A stretch of 64,000 nt of DNA from Patiria miniata (Eukaryota; Echinodermata; Asteroidea; Valvatida; Asterinidae). How positions within the stretch are numbered: position 1 is the first letter of the stretch; every line of letters begins with the position of its first letter. Where the stretch lies: NCBI RefSeq assembly GCF_015706575.1, contig NW_024037063.1:8928927-8992926 (forward strand), written 5' to 3'. The notes beneath the pieces were generated by a model. The model did no database searches. It was given only the letters and a program-made list of their open reading frames with translations, and was not told where the DNA came from. Position numbers and translations under genes: made by a program. This document shows, in pieces, positions 1-11,245 of this stretch.

Positions 1-400
1 TTCTGTTTTTACCCCAGACACCACATACAAAACAAACGATGATGTGAAGCGCAGGCAGGCACCAATCTATTCTCATTTGCATACTTATCCGAAATGTTGG
101 ATATGCAAATGATCCAATAACAAAATGAGAGAGCAGGTAGTGATGGGAGCGCACTGCTTAAAATCATGTGAACGAGGTTGGTCAAATGGTATTAGATTTG
201 TTGACGTGGCAGCAATTCTATCTTGGATGTCTCTGAATCAATCGAAACTTAACTTTAAGTTTTGCTTCTTCCATTGATCATTTCTTTCTTTTGCGTTAAA
301 GGTTCATGTCGAAATATATATACTAGCATAATTGAATACTATGCATATTCATTCTTAACACCCAATCAGAGTTGTTTGAGTATTATTTGCACAGCCAACG
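1..400. repeat. Composite block M0+M3, copy A
   Basis: Bases 1-310 match 16121-16445 closely: a shared start near the word ACCCCAGACACCACATAC, then the same internal order through GATCCAATA and the AACGAGGTTGGTCAAATGG region. Bases 340-400 (GCATATTCATTCTTAACACC onward) match part of 16650-16720. The two pieces have the same order in both places, so this is one diverged copy of a larger repeated block, cut by the window start. No protein family was recognised in it. Confidence 0.75.
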
Positions 401-559
401 AACAAACACGCAGCCTATGGTAAAGAGAAGCTTAACCTCCGGCACATCTGCATCTTGCACAAGATTCCCGTGCAGATAAATACATTGAAGAGGTTACAAA
501 CAAAATTCAATCCTTACCTAGAAAATAATTCATGAAAAGAAAAAAAATCCATGAATCAA

Positions 560-960
560 GCAGTTCATTTCGTCATTGGCAGTCCAGAATGTCCAACGTT
601 TCAACCATTATACCAAATTGAAAGTTGGACACAGCACACTCAAGATATCGCCAAGCAAGATTGACGAGTTTGTTCCATCCAGCTCGATTTCCCGCGAGCC
701 TTACGAGGCCCTCTGTCTTCCGTCCACTGTCATCCAGATTTGTCTTGGACGTGCCCGCTTCCAGCAGCCCTCTACGGAGTGCCATGGAGGATGCTGACCA
801 GTGATGCCTTGACTGTGAAGTTTCTCTTCTTTGTCAGGAGTCCAACTGTTACTGTTTGACCTGGACATTGGATGTCTGTAACGTGTAAAGGATTCCGAGT
901 AGTCAGCTGTAGTAGGTTAGTCGGAAGATAGGGTTCCCATGCACTCCCTGGATATATTTT
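560..960 (-). repeat. Composite block M4, copy A; possible LINE C-terminal tail
   Basis: This block matches 10845-11245. On the minus strand one frame reads VEGCWKRARPRQIWMTVD and another reads EGLVRLAGNRAGWNKLVN. The pattern of an RGRP-like basic motif followed by W.D and then R.W.KLV is common at the C-terminus of non-LTR retrotransposon polymerases. The frame changes between the two stretches, so the copy is decayed. The LINE reading is inference from motif style. The plus-strand reading of the same DNA has no family support. Confidence 0.5.
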
Positions 961-1019
961 TTAACCTACTTTTTTGTAATCCTTAGGATGTCTAGATAAC
1001 GATTTTTGATGTTCCCAAG

Positions 1020-1395
1020 ATCAAATATTGTCCTACGGGGTTCATTGGCGGCCATCTTGGTGGCCATTTTGGATTTCGACAAAAATCAGTTATTGACATA
1101 ACTTTTGAGCCAGGCATCATAGGAAGACAAATGAACCAGTTTTGAAAGCTTTATTTTTATAATTTTGCGGCCATCTTGGATTTTGACGAAAATGTGTTAT
1201 CATGACGTAACTTTTGAATTAGGTATCATGTGAGGGAAAATGAATGTTTTTTGGTGGTAATTTGGGTGTGAGGAATCGATTGAAAGCATTGTTTTCATAA
1301 TTTAGTGGCCATCTTGGCGGCCATCTTGGATTTCGACAAAAATCAGTTATTTGGCATAACTTTTGTACTAGGCATCATAGACAGACAAATTAAAG
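1020..1395. repeat. Triplicated GGCCATCTTGG repeat
   Basis: Three imperfect units (about 1045-1140, 1165-1260 and 1305-1395) share GGCCATCTTGGATTT(C/T)GAC, then AAAATCAGTTAT or a variant, then CATAACTTTTG and an (A/G)GGCATCAT(A/G) word. The units are diverged tandem copies of roughly 90-140 bp. No ORF runs through them. They look like decayed local duplications of a dispersed repeat. Confidence 0.65.
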
Positions 1396-1814
1396 TGTAG
1401 GTTTAATTTTGTAGTGTTAGCTGGAAATGGTGATGGTAGCATAGTTGTAGTGCAGTGGTTAATAATCATGCTGGTATGGTGGGAATCAAAAGTGGAAGAG
1501 CATCAAGAGATTGATCATGATGAGGTTCTTGAAGATGACGACTAGACGTTCAGTTTGGCGATGAAATATCATTGATTACCACCTCTCTAGCTTGTCGTGT
1601 CGCTTACGATGGAGTTGTATCTGAACCATTTCCAGCCTCTTCACTATGGCTTTGTGTACTCACATATATAATTACTTTTGCCCATTACAATAACTGACAT
1701 TTTAGTCTATTTCAATTTTCCATTGGAATTTCACTACTACCACGTCATCAATATGTCATGGCTGATGAAGGTGTACGTAGCACACCAAAAGCCTTAGCTA
1801 TCACGTCAGTAGAT

Positions 1815-3010
1815 CTATCAATGTCTTTCGCACTTTCTAGTGTGACTGTTAAGCCCCACTCTGCAGTGGCAGTCTCTACCACATCGAGCGCAGGTCAAGG
1901 ATGGTGGCAACTGAGATGAACCTGCCCGCCCCATTCGTCTGGCTCCCTTGTCAGTCAGGAAGTCATTTCTAGCATTTTCAGCCCACCTTCCTGTCGTCTG
2001 CAGTGCGTTCTTAGCTGTTGGGGTCCATTCAAGAAGACCGTCCCTCTTGCAGATGTCCTTATAGCGAAGATACGGTCGCCCTACAGGTCTTGTATCTTCA
2101 ACAAGTTCTCCACAAGAGAGATACTTTCAGGAGCCGACCCGAGTCCATCCTCTTGACATGGCCCATGCCAACTAAGACGTCTTATGCCGAGGAGAGCAAA
2201 CGTGCTCGGGATACCAGCACGCCCTAAAACTTCCGTGTGGGTCAATCGATCCTGCCAGCTTATGCAGAGGATGCGTCTGAGGCATCGGATTTGTAAACTG
2301 TTAGTCTTTACTCCTTGCCGGTGCATAGCTTCACAACCGTGTAATGAGGACACGGGCCTGATACTCTTGCATCTTGGTGTGCACATTCACCGTGATGGTT
2401 GTTCCAGACTCTCTTGTTCAGTCTAGTAAGGACAGCTGCGGCCTTGGATATTATGCTATTAAGCTCGGTGTCAAGAAACAGTGTGCTGGAGATGGCTGAA
2501 CCAAGGTAGGTGAAGGTATCCACCACCTGAAGAATGTGTCCGTTCATGATGATGGAAGGAGGGTGATCTATGTCCTGGGCCACAATATGTTGGTCTTTTT
2601 CAGGCTGATGGTCAGCTCAAACTGATTAGTTGGGAAAGGCAATCAATGAGCCGCTGGAACTGGGCTTCAATGTGGTGCGCCAGCAGTTCGCGGATGAGGA
2701 CCTTGCGATGTTTTAGAGTGAAGGCGAGCAGTGTTGAAAAGTTTGCCATCAGCTCGAGTATCCAGGTATAGACATCCTTGGTGCAGTCTCCAAAAACGTA
2801 TTGTATATGCATTGGGAAAACATACCGAAGATAATGTGATCCAACACATGCTGATGTTGCACCATTAAAGTACATTCTGCTGGGCATTACATCGTGGAGG
2901 ATGTCATCATGCCCAGCAGCATAGGGGACAGCCAATCTTCTGCAGCAGTTTCAAGAGCCCACTTCTGCTGACCAGGCCGAAAATTACCTTTGTCAGGTCA
3001 ATGAAGTCAG
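1815..3010 (-). mobile_element. 5'-truncated non-LTR retrotransposon (LINE), polymerase C-terminal half
   Basis: Reading the minus strand from 3010 down: an RT segment with FIDLTKV..GLVSRSGLLKLLQKIGCP, the stretch ending LIDCLSQLISLS, then VVDTFTYLGSAISSTL and LNKRVWNN, then LRRILCISWQDRLTHTEVL..AGIPS. It ends with a C-terminal zinc knuckle, CARCGRDCHCRVGLNSHTRKC, followed by a stop near 1818. These are the ordered motifs of the RT thumb and tail of endonuclease-type LINEs (RTE-like or related; clade uncertain). The endonuclease and RT N-terminus are absent, as expected of a 5'-truncated insertion. The frame shifts at least three times, so it is dead. The tail after the stop runs toward about 1750. 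Confidence 0.85.
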
Positions 3011-3892
3011 TAGATAGTAGATACTTGGATTCCGTAATAACATTTTCAATTCAATTCATTTCATTTCAATATCACATTTGTTTCCATTCTTAAACTTCTG
3101 TATTCAAAAGAAAACACAACAGCATATACAATTTTAGGCAGTAGGAGTAAAATACCTTGCAAGAAGTGTAAAATCATATGAAATCAACAAACGTACGCAA
3201 GCTAAGCATAAAATAACGTGGTAAACAACAAAGTGATATGCAGGAATGAACTATCTATATATTAAACAGGAAATCCATAATTTACTTAGTCTATGTGCAT
3301 AAAGAATTTTAAGTACTTGTCATGTGGGAAAATATTTTTAAAGTGATAAAATTACCGTAGTTGTGTACACAGGTAATATTTTACAGTAAACGAGTGAGCT
3401 TTATATTCATTAAATTCCTTTTACAGACTAATTACACGTTGGACATGTGAGTGTTGCGAGTAAGGAACGGATAACCTCAAATTGAAGCTAACCGTCGAAA
3501 GTAAGAGTCCGATCTATATAGGGAATGTCTTGAGTTTTATCTGAGAGTGTTCGCAAGGTTTTCGGTTTGAATTGTGATGAACTTTAGTTGGTTTTTGGTA
3601 TGCTTAATCAAGATGGTGATCCCAGGAGTAAGTAAGTAACTTTTAAAGGAATTATTGTCTAGGTAGCTTACGTTTATATTACCTTACAACAAAGGTTCAA
3701 ATGACGACACAACATAGCTTTTGGTGAACCTTATACTTGAAATGTAACCTAAAGAAATCCACAGTGATTGTATTCATTAAAGTCAAAATCACAGTATGGT
3801 ATAGCAATGTTACCAATCTGATTAAGCATAAACAATAACAAATCCTGATTTTGGTGTTTGTGCATGCAGCAGCAACCGGGCACGGGGCCCCA
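3011..3892. other. AT-rich stretch without recognised gene
   Basis: No ORF of note and no repeat family recognised. The sequence is AT-rich with short A/T runs. Nothing here resembles a conserved protein on either strand. Confidence 0.6.
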
Positions 3893-4370
3893 TTGTTTTA
3901 ATTACAATCGTTCAATTATTAGAACCATAAAGACTCGATATAGTAAAGACAATATTTACAGGACTAGGGTCTCTCATTAAGCGTTTTTGCCTTTCATTAG
4001 GCATATTTGAGTTATCAATAAATTACACTGAATTAACCATGAGACGACACTCGTATTATGCAATTGATATACTGATTATTCGTACCACATTTGATATTCT
4101 ATTTAATCTCATTGCTGTGATGACTACCAGATACGCCAGTGTTTTAATTACGATCGTTCAATAATTTGAACTTTAAATACTTGATATAAGCAAGCTTTAC
4201 AGAACTATCCTTTATTTTAGGCAAAAGAGCCTTTTGCCAATCAATAAACATATTTAAATATCCGCGAGGTAAAACTCGTCTTTTACAGGTGTTATGGCGG
4301 TTTTCTGAATTTGTACGACATTTGATGTTACATTTAATCATATTGCTGTGTTGACTGCCAGAAACGAAAA
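3893..4370. repeat. Diverged 247-bp tandem duplication
   Basis: Two copies start at about 3893 and 4140, with matching landmarks in order: TTTTAATTAC(A/G)ATCGTTCAAT, a GATATA(G/A) word, TTTACAG(G/A)ACTA, (C/T)CAATAAA words, and a CATTTGATRTT..TTTAATC..ATTGCTGTG end. The copies differ by many substitutions and small indels, so this is an old duplication. No coding content was recognised. Confidence 0.7.
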
Positions 4371-5790
4371 ACCACAAAACCCATATTAGGACAAGTGGAA
4401 ACGTGCACCTGATCTATGCAAGACAACTCCTTCGCGCAAGGGAAGCAATGTTCGTTTCTTCTAATTACTGTTTGAGACATTGAACAACTTTTACTGTACA
4501 TCAAAACTTGACAACTGGCATTGTTAAAAATTGTGTGTTGCTGTTGCTGCTCGAAAGCGTGAAGTGATCTAGGGGAAAAAGATAAGAAAAAGTTAAAACG
4601 AAAAGGCCAAGACGTTAGTGCGAGTAGGGCCGCTGATCTAATTGTTGTGCCATTTGAGGGCGCACCATGCACCGTCCGTCCACTATCGATCACTACCGAC
4701 TTGGGCCAAGACTAGTTTACAGACTTGGTTCAACGCACCACAGACGTGGTTCAAAAGCACCATATGGTTCAACGTTCACAATATTCACTTAGGCAGGCAC
4801 AATATTGCCATTGACTCCGTATTTCATAGTCATAAATTCACGCACCGGAAAACCCCGGCCTCAGTTTCGTTCGAAAAGCTGACATAAACGGCCCGGGAGT
4901 ACGGTACGAGTGGCGGTTACCGACGCTTCCTGGAATACTTGGCTCACAATTTTCATCGCATTTGCACTTGATAGTCGCCGTCGTGCTCTTCCAAAAGAAT
5001 CACCGCCTTTTCGTTTTGATTGTTCTCGGCCGTGCGTGGTGGACCAGTTGCCGGCTGGGGAGTTGAGTAGCCAAGCCAAGGGCTAAGATCTAGACCCAGT
5101 ATTAATACCCGTTGGCCTATTAAAATCCCTAACCCCTTAAAGGCTCTTTGGGGTCGGGTACCAAATACCAGAGAACACTATGTGTTGTGCACTCTTGTAA
5201 GGAAAGAAATGCATACAACAGGTTATTAGTCAGTAGTATTTTGTAGCTGTAGGGGCGGTTAGGGTTGTAAATTACATGATGGTATAAAACTGATATATAC
5301 TGCTTTACGAAATACGGGTCTAGCATACCCTACAAGGAGGCGTGTATATGGCTCTCCATTAACAAATTGGTATAAGACCAAGACCAACATGACAAACCTG
5401 GGCGCTACAATTCCGCTACAATTTTTCATATTTTGACTTTCGTTGTTTAGTACGACCGACCAAAGTCAACACGTGAATATCTTGGAGTTGTAGTGCTCCG
5501 CTCTAAATAAGCTGTACCCTAATAGCAAATAAGCGCCAGTACAGCCCTGCTTGGAGTAGGGCCAGGGATCTTTTTGAATCATCAATTTGGCCAGACGCCT
5601 TTTGAAATAAGGCAGTTTTAATGTTGCTATTTAGCACCAGTGCGTATTTCAGATTCAAATTGCTGAATGTCTAATTTGTGAAAAAAAATGTCATTTCTGT
5701 GTCTGCCAAAGTCAAAAAGAAAACACAAGGTGGTTGCTACACATGATACAAAACTTTACAAAAATGCACATAATACAAAACTGACTGCGT
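4371..5790. other. Unassigned sequence with one small dispersed repeat
   Basis: No protein family was recognised on either strand. Bases 5128-5222 (GGCTCTTTGGGG, then GTACCAAATACCA, then ACTAC/ACTATGTGTTGT and AAATGCATA) match 10006-10105, where the same segment sits inside another repeat block. It is therefore a small dispersed repeat of about 95 bp. The remainder shows nothing recognisable. Confidence 0.55.
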
Positions 5791-6510
5791 TCACTAGAAT
5801 AGGACTTAAACCAGTTGATAACAGAGGTTGACATATTCATCCTTTCAAGTTTATCTAGGAGATTTGCGTGATTAACAGAGTCAAATGCTTTACTTCAATT
5901 TATGAACACGGTGGTGCCTTGTCATTTTCTTACTAGCCTGAAAACATTTCGTTGGTTAGATCATGTGATATTAGCTGAGTGTGAGGGCCTAATCCCTGAC
6001 TGACAACAAGGAATCAGATTACTTTTATCAAGGTATGAATAGACTGCAGAGTGTATCCATCTTTCTAGAATCTTAGAGATAATCGGCAGTATTGAGATAG
6101 GCCGATAGTTAGTTGTATTGCATTTGTCTCCACTCACTAGAGTATTGTTCGCATCTTATTGAGAGGTTGAAGATGTGTGTTAAGGATTTAGTTATGTACG
6201 GAGACGCTATTTTAATCATTTTTACACTTACTCTTTCTGGACCTGTTGCTTTTCCGACCGACATCGATGATATTCGCTTTTGAACAAAGTCTTCTGTAAT
6301 CTCGGACAGTAACCATTTTTCATGAAGTGAATCTATAACAAAAGGTTGAATACTATCGTCCTCTTTCAGTTCAGATGGAGGGGCATTACAAGTCATACGT
6401 GTTGCGATTACTGAAAAGTGCTCGTTGAATGTACCAGCAATGTCGGTGAGACCATCTACGAATTCCCCCATCTTGGGAAAGAATAGTCTTTGGAATATTT
6501 TTCTTTTTCT
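5791..6510 (-). mobile_element. LINE fragment, RT N-terminal part
   Basis: The minus strand shows FNEHFSVIATRM, then ITEDFVQKRISSMSVGKATGPERV, the usual linker into the RT palm, then ITKSLTHIFNLSI. Further on (plus-strand 5825-6110, other frames) come NYRPISILPIISKILERWI-like residues and SKAFDSVNHANLLDKLER, which is RT motif A context. This order is typical of CR1/L2/Jockey-group LINEs. Both ends are missing, and there are frame changes plus at least one stop, so it is a dead internal fragment. Confidence 0.85.
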
Positions 6511-6639
6511 GTTTGTAGGGGAGAACCTCTTTTAGTATTTTTCAACAGAATCGACGAGTTGCTTTTATATTCCTATATGGTTGATTATAGTATTCACTTT
6601 TCTTGGTGCGATGTTTTTTTCTTCAGTAGTTATGTTTCG

Positions 6640-7290
6640 CAGGCACACTGGCCAAATAAAGTCAACATTCTTTTTCCCAAAAATTATGGCATGGACGAAG
6701 TTTGGCCTCATGGCATTAACATTATGTTTCTTATTTACAGATAAAGATTAATTGTTCTCAATAAATTTATTATTTCACTGAGAAACAACCTTTTTTTCTG
6801 CCGTTCCCAATCCTTCAAACTCCTCTCGAAATTTCCAAAGCTCCAAAGGTCCGACACTTATTTGGGGGCAATCCTTTTACACGATAGCATGAAGCAACAC
6901 AGCAGTTACACTGATACAGCGCCACATGGGTAAAATTCAACCTGACCAAAAGGGTTGAGACTGTGGCTATTATACCCGGGTAGAAAATCTCAAATCTACA
7001 GCCTAGCTGTAAGCGTGAAAGGTACACGGGGTGCAAGCACAGGGGTGCAAGCATGAAAGGTACACTTTGCCTACCAGTGTTTAATGGTACCCGATTCCAC
7101 TTTATACGTTGCACACTAACCACGCGGTCTGCGAGACGTTAGCGTGAAAAATCTAAATGGGTTTAAATTTTGAAGGTAGCTGACCTCAGAGTTGTCATGC
7201 ATCTTAGCAGGTACATTGTAAAGTGTGTCGTTTCTTTCGAATATTCAAGAAGAGACGGATGTTCGGTAAAACAGCTCTGTGGCTCTGTAA
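6640..7290. repeat. Composite block M1, copy 1
   Basis: This block matches 9320-9930 in the same orientation: CTGGCCAAA, then ATTATGGCATGGACGAAG and TTTGGCC, GTTTCTTATTTACAG, the CACTTTGCCTA..CAGTGTTT region and AAGGTAGCTGACCTCA. The match is interrupted by small indels. ORFs in it are short and differ between the copies, so it is treated as non-coding repeat. Confidence 0.75.
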
Positions 7291-7352
7291 AATTTATATA
7301 TCGATTGTAAGTATAGGTTTAAACCAGACGCGGTTCTAGAGCCTATTTGTTA

Positions 7353-7760
7353 TGGGGGGGGGGGGGGGGGGGTCTAGCAGGGGTGGATCCAGAAATGTTT
7401 GCAGGGAGGCGTGCTGAAATTTAGACCGTTTTGTTTTCTTCGAACACGTAGCCCTCCGTACATCAAGAGGTGGTGGTGGGAAGGGGGGGGGGGGCTCATA
7501 CTGCCCTTTCAATGGGGAGCACTGATAAAATCATGCACAAAAATAGTGTACAAATGCCCCTCTTCTAACGACTATTTTTTGGGGGGTGAGAGAATTCACA
7601 TGTGACGTCAACTTCAAAAAATTGGCCACTGGCATTTCAATTTAATTGCACAGTTTTGGGGATCGACCCATTCTTATTTTATTTTATTTTTTTATTTTTA
7701 TTTATTTATTTTTTATTTATTTATTTATTTATTTATTTTTTTTTTTTTGGGGGGGGGGGC
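7353..7760. repeat. Poly-G tracts and ATTT/TTTA microsatellite
   Basis: Three uninterrupted G runs lie at about 7353-7372, 7483-7493 and 7749-7759. The last directly follows an A/T microsatellite of ATTT/TTTA type (about 7676-7748). Any ORF crossing it (7602-7907) is low complexity. The G runs can form quadruplexes in principle, and such tracts also often mark polymerase slippage or assembly uncertainty. Confidence 0.8.
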
Positions 7761-7984
7761 AAAAGCCACACCCCTACCCGTAGAGCCGTGCCTGTGTTTA
7801 ATCTCCCCCTAGTAAACTTTCCTTGCCCAGACCCCTCCCCGGTTAACATTAAGCAAAAGCGTATGCCAAAGGGGCGGGGCAAAGGCAAGCATGTGGATTG
7901 GGGTTGAAGTTAGCCGATAGAGCAAATAGGGGAGGACTTATGGATGATACTAACACTTCAGGGGAGGCCTATTTTCTATCAAAT

Positions 7985-8485
7985 CTTACTTTAGTGAAAG
8001 GTGAAATGCCTTAATTGAATCGGTCCAGACATTGGTGCCAGTTAGAGGATGACGACCTGTATTTCTTCTTAAAATGGCATCATAATAGTTTCCCATAATT
8101 ATTGCCGAAATATATATATAACTCGAAAAAAGTTAAAGATAATTATAAAAGCGATTATATTTTACCATTGCCATGCATGTTTTATAAGTCAAGCCATCTA
8201 GGCATATACTTGTACGTCAGTGTAAACTAAAGGCTCAAAGGTGAATTATTTTGCATTGAAAAGCTGCAGGGCTTGGAAATCGTTTGTAAACACTTGGAAT
8301 CGCATCATTTGTTAAGAACTCGTCAGCTTTGTAGACTGAGATTTGCATCACGCATGGCATATAAGACCAAACAAAAGTCGTTCTTCAGTGTGCACTTTTG
8401 GGCGTCTTGAGAGAACACATATGTATTTGTGTAGGCCTACTTTTTGTCAATGCGCCATTTTCTTTCATTTTTTTGAAGAAATATG
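7985..8485. repeat. Composite block M2, copy 1
   Basis: This block matches 9955-10535 and 15120-15560: GTGAAATGCCTTAATTGAATCGGT, ACCTGTATTTCTTCTT, GCCGAA.TATATA, GAAAAGCTGCAGGGCT, TAAACACTTG and GACCAAACAAAA, in the same order in each. It lies downstream of M1 copy 1, as M2 copy 2 does with M1 copy 2, but about 700 bp of low-complexity insertions separate the two here. No conserved ORF. Confidence 0.75.
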
Positions 8486-9314
8486 AGTGATGGATCCGCC
8501 CTCTTGTCGTTGAAATAGTTTGGGGCAAAATAACGAACTTCCGGGTTTATTAAAGGGTATTCCCCATTAAATAGGCCAACAATCCATCCGCCGAGCTCAT
8601 CAATAGATCATTTGTGTTGTTCATACTCAAATTATTCTATATTAGAGAGTTCTGGGAGCCATGCAATAGGTACTTGAAGACATATGGCTTTGCACCTCTA
8701 GCCTGGACTTGGGGCATCAAAATTGTGAGCATTTTGGAGGCAAGTGGGTCTGAAAGTTGCTTTATCTATAAGCCACGTTGTGGAGGGATCCTTTTTCCAA
8801 ATGGCTTCTTTTTCAATTTGAGAAACGTCGTTCGTTTTAGGGGTGGTCTACTTTGGGTGAAAATTTCTCCAAAATGTTATAAGTAAACCCACCAAATATT
8901 GAAAAGAAAATGAAAAATGACATGTTGATCATCATTTTGTTGTACAGCCTGAACAGCTGTGAGAGTTCTGAGTATTTTATTACTGGTGTCTATGGGAATG
9001 TTTTTACTGGGGTGCACTAGCTACAATATTTAGCTTACAGGTTGGGTGGTGAACCTGTTTCTTGAAATCTGAAGGCTCTTCGAAATGGTTTCTTGCGTAT
9101 TTCTGGCAGTCAGAGGATAAATGTCTACCGATAAGCTATCTATGATTGCACTCATAAAAGTGCTATGATAGCACTCATAAAAACTGACACCATTTAGCTC
9201 AATGTAGCTGGCAAATCTCAAGATAGATTTTTGAAAATCATCGAAGCTAAGCTTGTCCTCTCCTAGGAATCTCAGACGCAAGTGCCTCATGCCCCTCTCC
9301 ACCCCAAAATATCC
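8486..9314. other. Unassigned sequence between repeat blocks
   Basis: Short ORFs exist on both strands (for example 8614-8886 on plus and 9030-9389 on minus) but I recognise no family, and none shows splice or start context that would favour it. A small direct repeat with GCACTCATAAAA occurs near 9148-9182. Confidence 0.5.
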
Positions 9315-9935
9315 TAACCCGGCGAACACTGGCCAAACAAACTCAACATATCGTTTCTCAACATTATGGCATGGACGAAGTTTGGCCACATGGCCTAGAC
9401 AGACTGTTTCTTATTTACAGCAACACATTAATTTGTCTCTTTAAAGTTATAATTTCATTTCGTGACACCCATTTATTCTGCCTTTCCCAATCTCAGAGTC
9501 CTCTCAAACTTTCCACCCTCACGGTCCAACACTCGGGCTGATTTGGGGAAATCCTTTCACACTATACATGTAGCATGAAGCAACACCTCTGTTACGGGTA
9601 AAATCCAACTGGACCACCAGGGTTGATACTTCTGCTGTTACCTGGGTAGAACATCTCATATCTACAGCCGACCTGTGTACACGTTCAGGGGTGCCAGCGT
9701 CAAAGGTATACTTTGCCTAACAGTGTTTGGTGGTACCCTGTTCCACTTACGTTGCACACTTATTGATTTCAACCCGATAGTGTGAAAAAGGTTAAATGGG
9801 TTTAAAATGAATTTTGAAGGTAGCTGACCTCAAGAGTTGTCATGCATCTTAGCAGGCCATACACTTGTATGTGTATAGTGTTTCGTTTCCTTTGGATCTT
9901 TAAGAAGAGTCGGATACTCGGCAAACAGCTCTGAA
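9315..9935. repeat. Composite block M1, copy 2
   Basis: Matches 6640-7290 over most of its length in the same orientation (see that entry for landmarks). Here it is followed within about 25 bp by M2, giving the clean M1-M2 junction of the composite block. Confidence 0.75.
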
Positions 9936-9949
9936 GCTCGGTAACAAAG

Positions 9950-10535
9950 TCACGGAAACGTTAAATGCCTTAATAGAATCAGTCCAGACATTAGGGCCAA
10001 TTAACCCTAAACCTAAGGGCTCTTTGGGGGTCAAGTACCAAATACCATATAATACTACACGTGTTGTCCACACTTGTATGGAAAAAAATGCATAGGTTTA
10101 CCACGCCGTATAGTATTTTTTTCTTTAACTTGCATTATTATAGTTTCCAATTTTGCCGACATTAACATAATCACTATATATGAAAACGAACTCCCATATT
10201 GCATGTTTTATTGCATCAAGCTATGTAGGCCTATCCTTAAGGCCCAAAGGTGAATACATTTACATTAGAGATGCAGGGCTAAGAATAACACTTGTAAACA
10301 CTTGAAATCTCGTTATTTGATAAGGAAAGTCACCCACTGACTTGTCAACTTTGTAGATGTTTGCATCACGGCAGACCAAAACAAAACACTTGAGTGTGGA
10401 CTTCAGAACGTGGAAAAACCCAGAATATTTATGTGGGCCTACTTTTTGTCGAATGATATATATCGATGCTCGATTGACCAGGATTGAAAACAAACAGGTG
10501 TTTGTTTTTTTTAACACCCGGTACCTCAATCAACG
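9950..10535. repeat. Composite block M2, copy 2 (with a nested 95-bp repeat)
   Basis: Matches 7985-8485 and 15120-15560. Compared with those copies it has an extra segment at 10006-10105 that also occurs at 5128-5222, so a small element inserted into this copy. Confidence 0.75.
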
Positions 10536-10589
10536 TTGAATCCACTGCGTCTCCTCACAGCAACGTACGCCTTGACGAAGGACGATACT

Positions 10590-10765
10590 GAGTCCGTAGA
10601 TGTGGCAGCATTTTCACTGGTAAGCACTATAATTATTTGTAATTATCGCAGCAACATAATACCCATTGAAACGAGGTTGAGTGTCGTATTTTATGGAATC
10701 AGCATTTGTATTCCAAACGCGCGCAAATCAGTTTTGTTTGAGTATTTTTATTTGCATCTCTCAAC
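10590..10765. repeat. Composite block M3, copy 2
   Basis: Shares GTAAGCACTATAATTATT, then CATTG(A/G)A(A/G)CGA(G/A)GTTGAG, ATTCCAAACGC, and TTGTTTGAGTATT with 16535-16700. The last part also matches copy A near 360-390. Confidence 0.65.
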
Positions 10766-10844
10766 GTGCAGATGAGCAAATTGAAAGGTTTACAAAAAAA
10801 TCAATCCATACACAAAACATATGTCAGGACAATAGAAAAATCCA

Positions 10845-11245
10845 GAGTTGAGCAGCCCAATTCGTCACTGGAAGTCCACAATGTCGAGCGTTTCAACCAT
10901 GATATTACATTTAAACTCGGAAACAGCACACTGAAGATATCACCACCGATCACGATTGACGAGTTTGTTCCATCCGGTTCGATTTTCCGCTTGTCCGATG
11001 TTATGAGGCCCTCTATCTTAACTTCCGGCCACTGCCATCCATCAAGATTTGTCTTGGACGTCCCCGCTTCCAGCTGCCCTCTACGGTACGCCCTGGAGGA
11101 TGATGTTGACCACTGATTCCTTGACTGTGATGATGTGACCGATCAATCTCAGTTTCTCTTCTTTATGATTGTCAGGAGTCCAACTGTCTGACCAGGGCAT
11201 TGAATGTCTGTGACGTGTAATGGATTCCGAGTAGTCTGCTGTAGC
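10845..11245 (-). repeat. Composite block M4, copy 2; possible LINE C-terminal tail
   Basis: Matches 560-960. The minus strand reads VEGSWKRGRPRQILD, which fits the RGRP basic motif found near the end of many LINE polymerases. The frame is not maintained beyond it. The plus strand also has an open frame (10766-11116), but its similarity to copy A is explained by DNA-level repeat identity. Confidence 0.5.

Noticed and set aside
7602-7907. 101-codon plus ORF across the TTTA/poly-G tract
   Set aside because: Low-complexity translation of a microsatellite and homopolymers.
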